A stretch of 12,920 bases of DNA from JAMWZF01 sp041628615. Lineage in GTDB: Bacteria; Pseudomonadota; Alphaproteobacteria; Rhodobacterales; Rhodobacteraceae. Positions 1 to 6,396 of the stretch are shown here, in pieces. Under the pieces are notes generated by a model. The model saw only the letters and a program-made list of their open reading frames with translations, searched no databases and was not told the DNA's origin. The position numbers and the translations under genes are program-made. The first letter of the stretch is position 1. Every line of letters starts with the position of its first letter. The stretch lies in the NCBI GenBank assembly GCA_041628615.1, contig JBFKOW010000101.1, positions 1-12,920 on the forward strand. The letters are read 5' to 3'.

Positions 1-789
<789 letters not shown>

Positions 790-821
790 GTCCTACCTTC
801 CTTCAATCGGTTTGTTCACGG

Positions 822-844
822 GCCGGGGCGCGGACGCCGCCGGC
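822..844 (-). promoter_or_regulatory. Intercistronic groES-groEL stem-loop
   Basis: On the plus strand GCCGG (822-826) plus GGCG (827-830) pairs with CGCC (835-838) plus CCGGC (840-844). One G at 839 is bulged. The loop on the transcribed minus strand is UCCG, a UNCG-type tetraloop. It lies in the 74-nt gap between groES and groEL with no T-run, so it is more likely an mRNA processing or stability element than a terminator. Cleavage of groESL mRNA between the two genes is known in Agrobacterium; applying that here is inference. Confidence 0.5.
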
Positions 845-863
845 AGGATCTGGGCGAGTGCGA

Positions 864-1175
864 TCAGGCGGCCTTGGCGGCGGCGGCGTTCTCGATGATG
901 CCGAGGATGTCGCTTTCCTTCATGATCAGGAGCTCTTCCCCGTCGATCGACACTTCGGTGCCGGACCACTTGCCGAACAGGATGCGGTCGCCCGGCTTCA
1001 CGGCCATCTCGATGAGTTCGCCGGAATCCTTGCGCGCGCCCTCGCCGCAGGCGATGACTTCGCCCTCGGCGGGCTTTTCCTTGGCGCTGTCGGGGATGAT
1101 GAGGCCGCCCTTGGTCTTCTCATCGGATTCGACACGGCGGACCAGAACACGGTCGTGCAGCGGTTTGAAAGCCAT
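864..1175 (-). CDS. groES: Co-chaperonin GroES (10 kDa)
   Basis: GroES forms the heptameric lid of the GroEL folding chamber in the cytoplasm. The 103-residue protein has the family's usual alphaproteobacterial length. It opens with FKPLHDRVLVRR (3-14), continues with the mobile loop KTKGGLIIPDSAKEKP (20-35) including the hydrophobic GGLII tripeptide region that contacts GroEL, and has the typical core VKPGDRILFGKWSGTEV. It ends in an alanine-rich tail. The start at 1175 is supported by AAGGAG at 1184-1189, 8 nt upstream. It is the first gene of a groES-groEL operon read leftwards, with a CIRCE operator and promoter directly upstream. Nothing in the gene looks damaged, in contrast to groEL. 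Confidence 0.97.
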   Translation of the reverse strand: MAFKPLHDRVLVRRVESDEKTKGGLIIPDSAKEKPAEGEVIACGEGARKDSGELIEMAVKPGDRILFGKWSGTEVSIDGEELLIMKESDILGIIENAAAAKAA

Positions 1176-1230
1176 GCGTTTCGCTCCTTGGCTGTCGTTG
1201 CGTTGTCTCTGTGGGTCCTCCCTCGGACCG

Positions 1231-1257
1231 TTATCACTCAGCCGGGCCGAGTGCTAA
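1231..1257 (-). promoter_or_regulatory. CIRCE operator (HrcA binding site) of groESL
   Basis: The element is TTATCACTC (1231-1239), nine bases, then GAGTGCTAA (1249-1257). The consensus CIRCE is TTAGCACTC-N9-GAGTGCTAA, so one arm is perfect and the other has a single mismatch (T for G, position 1234). Its place just downstream of the promoter, over the expected transcription start, fits repression by HrcA. The operator lies about 55 bp upstream of the groES start codon. Confidence 0.93.
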
Positions 1258-1264
1258 CGGACGC

Positions 1265-1293
1265 GATTTAGGGACTGCCAATCCGGCTGTCAA
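1265..1293 (-). promoter_or_regulatory. groESL promoter
   Basis: On the minus strand TTGACA (1293-1288), a 17-bp spacer and TAAATC (1270-1265) precede the CIRCE. The -35 box is a perfect sigma70 match. The -10 region read as CCTAAAT also fits the alphaproteobacterial RpoH -10 pattern CYTATNT at six of seven positions, so dual use by the heat-shock sigma factor is possible. Transcription would start at about 1258, at the edge of the CIRCE. Confidence 0.75.
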
Positions 1294-1574
1294 CAGGCCC
1301 GGCACCGCAAAATTCGGCGCTGGCGTCCTGTCCGCGATCGCTCCCGGACTCCCCTTGGCCGAAGCCCCGAAATGGTGTATCGACCGCGCATCTGCCTTGT
1401 TGAGGGAGGCTGCCATGACGCAAACCGGAAATCCCGCCGCCCGCTGAGACCGGCCGCTGTCCGATCGCGGACCGGCTCCCGGCTCCGCCCCCTCTCTCAT
1501 CCCGAAGTCCCCGCACCCGCCCGGCTTTCGCCGCCCTCGATCCGTGCCGGGACCGGTCATTCGAAGGCATCGCC
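1294..1574 (+). other. Gene-poor leader with a possible promoter, 10-codon ORF and small hairpin
   Basis: No full-length gene is convincing here on either strand. A weak promoter-like pair TTGGCC (1355-1360), 17 bp, TATCGA (1378-1383) is present. It is followed by a tiny ORF at 1415-1447 (MTQTGNPAAR) with GGGAGG 5 nt before its ATG. Just after its stop, GTCCG (1459-1463) and CGGAC (1468-1472) form a short stem with loop ATCG. Together these could form the 5' leader of the plus-strand genes that follow, but each part is weak alone. Confidence 0.25.
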
Positions 1575-1856
1575 ATGTTGCATCCCGTTCTGCCCCCCGC
1601 CCTGCTGGTGCGGGACGCCCGCCGCGCCGATGGGCCGACGCTGCGCCCGGCGCGGTCGGTCCCGCGCCGCGGTCCGCCATCCCGGCCCCCGACGGACCTG
1701 TCCGAGGCCGATCATTCCACCCCGGTCCAAACCACCCGCCCCGCGGAGACGGCCGGCTGGCGGCGCTGGCTCGGGCGGCGGCTGATCCGGCTCGGGTCCG
1801 CAATCGCGGGGGAGCCGGGACCGGCCGGGTTGCGGCCGGCGGCGGAGACGGACTAG
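1575..1856 (+). CDS. Small hypothetical protein, arginine/proline-rich
   Basis: A 93-residue ORF begins with MLHPVLPPALLVRDARR. It has a proline- and arginine-rich low-complexity middle (about 17-55) and a basic, probably amphipathic segment WRRWLGRRLIRLGSAIAG (62-79) near the C-terminus. GAAGG at 1563-1567, 7 nt before the ATG, supports the start. It ends 30 nt before the ATG of the TraB/GumN gene, so the two may be co-transcribed. I do not recognise a family and see no signal peptide or full membrane span. In DNA this GC-rich, open frames arise by chance, and the minus strand is also open here. The SD site and the ordered C-terminal segment are the reasons for calling it. Confidence 0.45.
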   Translation: MLHPVLPPALLVRDARRADGPTLRPARSVPRRGPPSRPPTDLSEADHSTPVQTTRPAETAGWRRWLGRRLIRLGSAIAGEPGPAGLRPAAETD

Positions 1857-1886
1857 GCTTTGCCGATCCGTCTCCGCAGGCTTCCC

Positions 1887-2894
1887 ATGCGCCGCTTTCG
1901 CCTCCTTGCCGCCGCCCTCTGTGCACTCGTCTGCACCCTGCCCCTCGCCGCCGCGGCAGCCGGCTGCGGCGGCAAGAGCCTGGCCGAGACCCTGACCGAG
2001 GCGGAGCGCGCCGAGATCGCCGGCGCGGTGGCCGCCACCCCCTACCCGCGCGGCCTGCTGTGGACCGCGCGGCGGGACGGGGCCGAGCTGCGCCTCGTCG
2101 GCACCATGCACATCCACGACCCGCGCAACGGGCCGCTGATCGACCGGATCGCGCCGCTCCTCGACGGCGCCGGGCTGGTCCTTCTGGAACTGACCCCGGC
2201 CGAGGAGGCCGCGGTGCAGGCGGCGATGGTGGAAGACCCGGACCGGCTGTTCATCACCGCCGGGCCGACCCTTCCGGACCTGCTGGACGACGCGACATGG
2301 CAGGCGCTGGCCGCCGCCGCGCGGGACCGCCAGATCCCCGCCTTCATGGCCGCCAAGTTCCGGCCCTGGTACCTGTCGATGTCGCTGGCCATGCCGCCCT
2401 GCGCGATGGCCGATCTCGTCGCCGGGCGGCGCGGGGTGGATCACGCCATCATGGACGCCGCCGGGGCGCGCGGACTGCCGATGGCGCCGCTGGAGCCCTG
2501 GGACACGCTGTTCGCCCTGATGGAGCGCGGCACCGAGGCCGAGCAGATCGAGATGCTGCGCCTGTCGCTGGTCCCGGCCGGGATCCAGGAGGCCTCGGTC
2601 GTGGCGATGCTCGACGGCTACTTCGCCGGGGAGGTCGCCGAGGTCTGGGAAATGTCGCGGATCGCCGCGCGGCGGGTGCCGGGGCTCGACCCGGACGAGG
2701 CCGATGCGCTGTTCGCGGAGTTGCAGCGCGACCTGCTCGACACCCGCAACCGGGCCTGGGTCCCGGTGATCGAGGCGGCGGCGGCGGATCACCCGGTCGT
2801 CGTCGTCGCGGTGGGCGCGGCGCACCTGCCGGGCGAAGCGGGGGTGCTGAGGCTGCTCGAAGGGGCCGGGTGGACGGTGGCCCCGGCCGAGTGA
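1887..2894 (+). CDS. TraB/GumN-family protein, secreted
   Basis: This is a 335-residue protein of the TraB/PrgY/GumN family (PF01963), whose Tiki relatives are membrane-tethered metalloproteases; the bacterial role is unknown. The N-terminus MRRFRLLAAALCALVC with following alanines to about 25 is a signal peptide. The Cys27 motif AGCGG could be a weak lipobox but lacks Leu at -3. The family marks are VGTMHIHDPR (71-80, the GTxH motif), an acidic LLELTP (99-104) and the C-terminal GAAH (310-313) in VAVGAAHLPGEAGV. I chose the ATG at 1887 over the TTG at 1860 because the signal peptide begins there and CAGG sits 6 nt upstream. The mature protein is probably periplasmic. It converges on the DUF2161 gene across a hairpin at 2895-2912. 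Confidence 0.85.
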   Translation: MRRFRLLAAALCALVCTLPLAAAAAGCGGKSLAETLTEAERAEIAGAVAATPYPRGLLWTARRDGAELRLVGTMHIHDPRNGPLIDRIAPLLDGAGLVLLELTPAEEAAVQAAMVEDPDRLFITAGPTLPDLLDDATWQALAAAARDRQIPAFMAAKFRPWYLSMSLAMPPCAMADLVAGRRGVDHAIMDAAGARGLPMAPLEPWDTLFALMERGTEAEQIEMLRLSLVPAGIQEASVVAMLDGYFAGEVAEVWEMSRIAARRVPGLDPDEADALFAELQRDLLDTRNRAWVPVIEAAAADHPVVVVAVGAAHLPGEAGVLRLLEGAGWTVAPAE

Positions 2895-2912
2895 GGTGGG
2901 TCTCGACCCACC
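2895..2912. terminator. Inverted repeat between convergent genes, probable bidirectional terminator
   Basis: GGTGGGTC (2895-2902) and GACCCACC (2905-2912) form a perfect inverted repeat directly after the TraB/GumN stop and 8 bp before the DUF2161 stop. Practically it gives a 7-bp stem with loop CTCG. No T-run follows on either side, so termination strength is uncertain. Confidence 0.5.
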
Positions 2913-2919
2913 GTAGCCC

Positions 2920-3570
2920 CTAGCCGTCCTCGCCCCAGTCCGTCAGCCCGCGCCGGCCCGCCGCGGTCAGGCCGTAGATCCCGGTCGCCACGCGTTCGAA
3001 CCAGCCGTAGTGGTTGTCGGCCATGATCCGGCGGGCCTCGGGGACCTCGGTCCATTCGGCCACCTTCGCGGCCTTCGTCGGCCCGTGCACGGCGAGAAAC
3101 CGGGCGCAGGCGATGGCGTCCTGCCGGTAGCCGGTGACCAGCCCGTGCCGGGTCGCGCCGCCGTCGTTGGGATCGCCGCGCAACCGCTCGAAAGCGCGCA
3201 GCAGGCCGACGGCCTTCTTCGGGGACTTGCGCGGGCGGAACGGGCCCGGATCGCAGACCACCTCGACAAGCCCGTTCCGCGGCCGCACGAAGATCACCCC
3301 GAGGCCCAGCCGCCGGGCCAGCGCCACGTTGTCCCGGCCGGCGCGGGTCTTGGGACGGGGGACCGCGACGTAGACCGCGTCCGTCAGCGCCTGCCGAGCG
3401 ATGGCCTGGTGGAACAGGGCGAGCGAGAAGCCGGTCTTGAGCTCGATCACCACCAGCGGTTCGTCGCCGCGCCGGGCCACGACATCGGCCGCGCCGACCT
3501 CGCCCTTCACCTCGTAGCCCTGCGCCTCGAGATGCGCCTTCACCGGGCCGTAAAGCTCGCTCTCGCGCAT
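2920..3570 (-). CDS. DUF2161 family protein, PD-(D/E)XK phosphodiesterase-like fold with C-terminal winged-helix-like part
   Basis: The 216-residue protein matches the alphaproteobacterial DUF2161 family, predicted to have a restriction-endonuclease-like fold. The putative active site is visible: Asp29 in GAADVVARR, then EPLVVIELKTGF with Glu43 and Lys45 (the ExK pair), then HQAIARQ with Gln55. The next part, VYVAVPRP and LGLGVIFVRP, alternates as the core strands of that fold. Residues about 165-212 (KVAEWTEVPEARRIM, then a TAAGRRGL helix) resemble a winged helix, suggesting DNA binding. No partner nuclease or methylase is next to it. GAGGA about 8 nt upstream supports the start at 3570. Its real substrate is unknown; calling it a DNA-acting enzyme is inference from the fold. 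Confidence 0.85.
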   Translation of the reverse strand: MRESELYGPVKAHLEAQGYEVKGEVGAADVVARRGDEPLVVIELKTGFSLALFHQAIARQALTDAVYVAVPRPKTRAGRDNVALARRLGLGVIFVRPRNGLVEVVCDPGPFRPRKSPKKAVGLLRAFERLRGDPNDGGATRHGLVTGYRQDAIACARFLAVHGPTKAAKVAEWTEVPEARRIMADNHYGWFERVATGIYGLTAAGRRGLTDWGEDG

Positions 3571-3627
3571 CCTGTCCTCGGCTCGCGTCCCCGGCGGCGC
3601 TCTGCGCCGGCGCCGACAATCTGCCTC

Positions 3628-3656
3628 GTGACAGCGGCTTGGGCCACTCCTATAAG
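3628..3656 (+). promoter_or_regulatory. Promoter of ppaC
   Basis: GTGACA (3628-3633), exactly 17 bp, then TATAAG (3651-3656): each hexamer is one base from the sigma70 consensus. The expected start near 3663 leaves a leader of about 33 nt before the ATG at 3696. Confidence 0.7.
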
Positions 3657-3695
3657 GCCCGCGATCCGACCAACAGCCAAGAGCCCGACACAGCC

Positions 3696-4610
3696 ATGAC
3701 CACCCTCGTATTCGGCCACAAGTCCCCCGACACCGATTCCACCGGATCGCCGATCCTCTGGGCGTGGTATCTCAACGAGGTGCAGGGCGAGACCGCCGAG
3801 GCGGTGCTGCTGGGCGAGCCCAACACCGAGGCGGCCTGGCTGCTGAAGCGCTGGGACCTGCCGAAGCCGCGGATCATCTCGGACGTGGCCGAGGGCCAGC
3901 CGGTGGTCATCGTCGACACCAACAACCCCGCAGAACTGCCCGAGGGCATCAACGCCGCCGACATCCGGGCGATCATCGACCATCACAAGCTGGTCGGCGG
4001 GCTCGAGACGAAGGGCCCGATCGAGATCACCGTGCGGCCGCTGGCCTGCACCGCCACCATCATGCACGACCTGATGGGCGATGTGGCGATGCCGGACTGG
4101 GTGAAGGGCACGATGCTGACCTGCATCCTGTCGGACACGCTGGAGTTCCGTTCGCCCACCACCACGCCGCACGACCGCGCGGTGGCCGAGAGACTGGCCT
4201 CCGACCTGCGGGTGTCGATCCCCGACTACGCCGCCGAGATGTTCGCCGCGAAGTCCGACGTCTCGGCCTTCTCGGATGCCGAGCTTCTGCGCATGGACTC
4301 GAAGGAGTACGAAGTCGGCGGCACCTCCTTCCGGGTCTCGGTGCTGGAGACCACGGCGCCCCGGACGGTCCTCGACCGCAAGGCCGCGCTGATGGAGGCG
4401 ATGAAGGCCGTCGCCGCCGAGGACGGCGTCGACCAGGTGCTTCTGTTCGTCGTCGACATCCTCAACGAGGAAGCCACGATGCTGATCCCCAACGACCTGA
4501 CGAAGGCGGTGGCCGAGAAGAGCTTCGGCGCCACCGTCACCGGCGACAGCGTCGTCCTGCCCGGCATCATGAGCCGCAAGAAGCAGATCATCCCGGCGCT
4601 CAAGGTCTGA
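3696..4610 (+). CDS. ppaC: Manganese-dependent inorganic pyrophosphatase (family II PPase)
   Basis: The enzyme hydrolyses cytoplasmic pyrophosphate to two phosphates (EC 3.6.1.1), pulling biosynthetic reactions forward. At 304 residues it matches the length of family II enzymes such as the Bacillus one. The DHH domain shows every metal ligand: His8, Asp12 and Asp14 in GHKSPDTDS, Asp74 in VDTNN, Asp95-His96-His97 in IIDHHK, and Asp147 in ILSDT. The C-terminal DHHA2 domain carries the substrate-binding SRKKQ (293-297). A longer frame opens at 3639, but homology begins at MTTLVFGHK (3696), and the promoter at 3628-3656 would put the upstream ATG before or at the transcription start. The SD is weak (AAGAG, 12 nt upstream). 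It converges on the LysR gene, and no functional partner is adjacent. Confidence 0.96.
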   Translation: MTTLVFGHKSPDTDSTGSPILWAWYLNEVQGETAEAVLLGEPNTEAAWLLKRWDLPKPRIISDVAEGQPVVIVDTNNPAELPEGINAADIRAIIDHHKLVGGLETKGPIEITVRPLACTATIMHDLMGDVAMPDWVKGTMLTCILSDTLEFRSPTTTPHDRAVAERLASDLRVSIPDYAAEMFAAKSDVSAFSDAELLRMDSKEYEVGGTSFRVSVLETTAPRTVLDRKAALMEAMKAVAAEDGVDQVLLFVVDILNEEATMLIPNDLTKAVAEKSFGATVTGDSVVLPGIMSRKKQIIPALKV

Positions 4611-4658
4611 GTCCGGGGCTGATCCCGGGAGCGTTCCCTTCCCTCCGGCAACACCGGG

Positions 4659-5573
4659 TCAGGACGCGGCGGGCAGATCGGGGAAGAGCGACTTGTAACG
4701 CGGGGTGAAGAACTTCACGAAGGCCTTCACCTCCGGCCGGCGCCATGCTTCCGGCGACACCAAAAGCACCTGCGGCGCGTCGAGTTCCTCCGGCGGGTCG
4801 AAACAGGCGACGAGCCGGCCCGCCTGAACGTCCGGAAGGCTCATCCGAACGTTCCGGACCCCGATCCCCTGCCCGCTCAGGATCGCCGCGTCGAGAACCA
4901 ATATCTCGCTGTAGGTCCGCCAGATATCGCTTTCGTCGACGAACTTCAGCAACCAGTCGTGATGCACCGGCGGCATGTGGCGGGGCATGAAGGCCAGGAT
5001 CCTGTGCCCGGGCAGGTCTTCCGGCGCGCGTGGCGTTCCATGAGCGGCAACGTAGTCGGGACTGGCGTAGACGGTGAACCGCGCGAGGCTGATGCGCCGG
5101 ACGATCAGGTCCGGGTCAGGGTCCGACAGCATCAGACGGATCGCGATGTCGGCCTCGCCCGCCTTGAGGTCGTAGACCCTCATGTCGGTGAGGAAATCGA
5201 ACGCGATCTCGGGATGTATGTCGGCGAAGGCGTTGAAGATATCTGTCGTCCGCCCGGCGAGATTCGGGCCGAAGGCGGTGATCCGGATGGGGCGCGGGGC
5301 CTTCAGCGCCCCGGCCCTCTCCTGCAGGTCCGCGGCGGCCCGCTCCATCGCCTCGGCCGCGGGGATCAGCTCCTCCGCCGCGCCGGTCAGCCGGACCCCC
5401 CGTGTGTCGCGCTCGAAGAGCGTCAGCCCGAGGGCATGCTCCAGCGCGTCGATCCGGCGGGCCACGGTCGGCTGTGACTGGCCGAGGTGGCGCGAGGCGG
5501 CCAGCGTCGATCCCGCCCGCGCGACGGCGAGGAAGACCCGGATGTCGGACCAGGCAGCGCTGCGGTTATTCAT
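4659..5573 (-). CDS. LysR-type transcriptional regulator
   Basis: The 304-residue protein has the classical LysR layout. An N-terminal winged helix-turn-helix covers residues 8-62: SDIRVFLAVARAGS, then QSQPTVARRIDALE as the recognition helix region, then LFERDTRGVRLT. A linker helix follows to about 90 and a periplasmic-binding-protein-like effector domain from about 94 (PIRITAFGPNLAG) to the end. The ATG at 5573 is preferred; a TTG at 5591 would add six residues but has no better SD. It is divergent from the 71-residue gene at 5663 with an 89-bp shared gap, the usual LysR arrangement for controlling itself and its neighbour. The effector cannot be read from the sequence, and there is no reason to tie it to taurine, which has its own TauR. 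Confidence 0.93.
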   Translation of the reverse strand: MNNRSAAWSDIRVFLAVARAGSTLAASRHLGQSQPTVARRIDALEHALGLTLFERDTRGVRLTGAAEELIPAAEAMERAAADLQERAGALKAPRPIRITAFGPNLAGRTTDIFNAFADIHPEIAFDFLTDMRVYDLKAGEADIAIRLMLSDPDPDLIVRRISLARFTVYASPDYVAAHGTPRAPEDLPGHRILAFMPRHMPPVHHDWLLKFVDESDIWRTYSEILVLDAAILSGQGIGVRNVRMSLPDVQAGRLVACFDPPEELDAPQVLLVSPEAWRRPEVKAFVKFFTPRYKSLFPDLPAAS

Positions 5574-5662
5574 TTCTGAAGAACAGCACAACGCCGCGGC
5601 GGATACCAGCGTTTCGGCGGGCCGGTTAGCGTGTCGGGCGACAGCACGAAGAGGAGACGACC

Positions 5663-5878
5663 ATGACCGCCAGCCTTGCCAGCCCCGTCGCCGCCCCCCT
5701 CGTCGGCCGCCCGCGCCGGACTGGTGCAGGCCGCCCCGCCGCGACGCCGATGCCCGACGCCGAGGATGCCCGCTCCCGCCGCGCCTTCGTGGAGGAGATG
5801 CTCGACCGGAACGCCCTCGCCTTCTCCAGCGAACTGGACGTGCAGGCGATGATGCACGTCTATCCGGCGCGGTTCTGA
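5663..5878 (+). CDS. Small conserved-looking hypothetical protein (71 aa) divergent from the LysR gene
   Basis: A strong SD, AGGAG at 5652-5656, lies 6 nt before the ATG, which makes this short frame credible. Residues 1-35 are low-complexity (Ala/Pro/Arg). Residues 38-71 look ordered: SRRAFVEEMLDRN as an acidic-basic helix, then AFSSELDVQAMMHVYPARF at the C-terminus. I have an impression of similar small proteins ending in a DVQ-MM-Y-RF pattern in other Rhodobacterales, but cannot name a family. There is no signal peptide, membrane span or Cys/His cluster. The shared gap with the LysR gene makes it a plausible target of that regulator. It ends in a perfect GC hairpin (5880-5905) before the convergent DUF1801 gene. 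Confidence 0.7.
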   Translation: MTASLASPVAAPLVGRPRRTGAGRPAATPMPDAEDARSRRAFVEEMLDRNALAFSSELDVQAMMHVYPARF

Positions 5879-5879
5879 C

Positions 5880-5905
5880 CGGGCGGCCGCACCGGGGGCC
5901 GCCCG
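5880..5905. terminator. Perfect GC inverted repeat between convergent genes, probable bidirectional terminator
   Basis: CGGGCGGCC (5880-5888) pairs with GGCCGCCCG (5897-5905), a 9-bp perfect stem with an 8-nt loop. It starts directly after the stop of the 71-residue gene and lies 14 bp before the stop of the DUF1801 gene. There is no T-run on either side. Confidence 0.55.
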
Positions 5906-5918
5906 CGGTTGCGGCGGA

Positions 5919-6275
5919 TCAGAGCCCCAGCGCCTTTCTGGACGACCGCGCGAGCGTCACCACGAGGTCGCCGGGGATCGGCTTGCGTGGCGAGAAGGTG
6001 ACCCCGGTCTTCGTCGCCTTCAGCCCCGCGGCGGCGATCGCGCCGGCATGTTCGGCGATGGCGGCGGCATCCACGTAAAGGCCGCATTGCCTGCTGAAGG
6101 CGGCATATCCCGCGATCACCGACTTGCCGAACCCGAAACCGGGCATGTCATACAGGATCAGTTCCTCGGCGTCGGGAAGCGCCCGGGCCAGGTCGGCCCG
6201 CAGCGCGGCGAGCGACGGGCGGAACGGCTCGGGCGCGGCGGCGATGTAGGCGTCGTGATCGGCGAACTTGCCCAT
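5919..6275 (-). CDS. DUF1801 (YdhG-like) protein
   Basis: This 118-residue protein belongs to the DUF1801/YdhG-like group, small single-domain alpha/beta proteins related in fold to CyaY/YjbR. Some are annotated as iron chaperones, but function is unproven. Family marks are MPGFGFGKSVIAGYAAF (44-60), the short QCGLYV strand (63-68) and the C-terminal GLKATKTGVTFSPRKPIPGD (84-103). The full family length is present. The start at 6275 has GAGGA at 6282-6286, 6 nt upstream. It lies downstream of tauC in the same direction but beyond a strong hairpin (6361-6383), so it is probably transcribed separately and not part of the taurine operon. Confidence 0.88.
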   Translation of the reverse strand: MGKFADHDAYIAAAPEPFRPSLAALRADLARALPDAEELILYDMPGFGFGKSVIAGYAAFSRQCGLYVDAAAIAEHAGAIAAAGLKATKTGVTFSPRKPIPGDLVVTLARSSRKALGL

Positions 6276-6360
6276 GCGCGATCCTCGCTCCGGACGGCGT
6301 GCGACGCAAGCACCGGGTCGGACCGACGAGAGGGCGCAGAGGCTACGCCCGCAAAGCCTT

Positions 6361-6383
6361 CGAAAGGTCCACCGGACCTTTCG
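6361..6383 (-). terminator. Terminator of the tpa-tauABC operon
   Basis: CGAAAGGTCC (6361-6370) and GGACCTTTCG (6374-6383) are perfect 10-bp arms around a 3-nt loop, starting 13 bp past the tauC stop. In the transcription direction only a short CTTT follows, so it is not a textbook U-tract terminator. Its position and perfect stem still make it the likely operon end or 3' stabiliser. Confidence 0.65.
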
Positions 6384-6396
6384 CCAGCAAGCTGGA

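Noticed and set aside
1234..1926. Minus-strand open frame of 230 codons across the groESL promoter and the small plus-strand ORF
   Set aside because: It overlaps the CIRCE, promoter and signal-peptide coding region, and its sequence is low-complexity Gly/Pro/Arg with no family resemblance.
3639..3695. Longer start for ppaC at 3639
   Set aside because: The -10 box at 3651-3656 lies downstream of that ATG, so the transcript could not contain it. Homology begins at 3696.
4613..4657. Weak stems between ppaC and the LysR gene (CCGGG 4613-4617 with CCCGG 4624-4628; CCGG 4645-4648 with CCGG 4654-4657)
   Set aside because: Stems of four to five pairs without a T-run are common by chance in DNA this GC-rich, so I do not call a terminator.
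5574..5591. TTG start six codons upstream for the LysR gene
   Set aside because: No SD precedes it and LysR proteins usually begin only a few residues before the first helix. The ATG at 5573 is simpler, although its SD is also weak.
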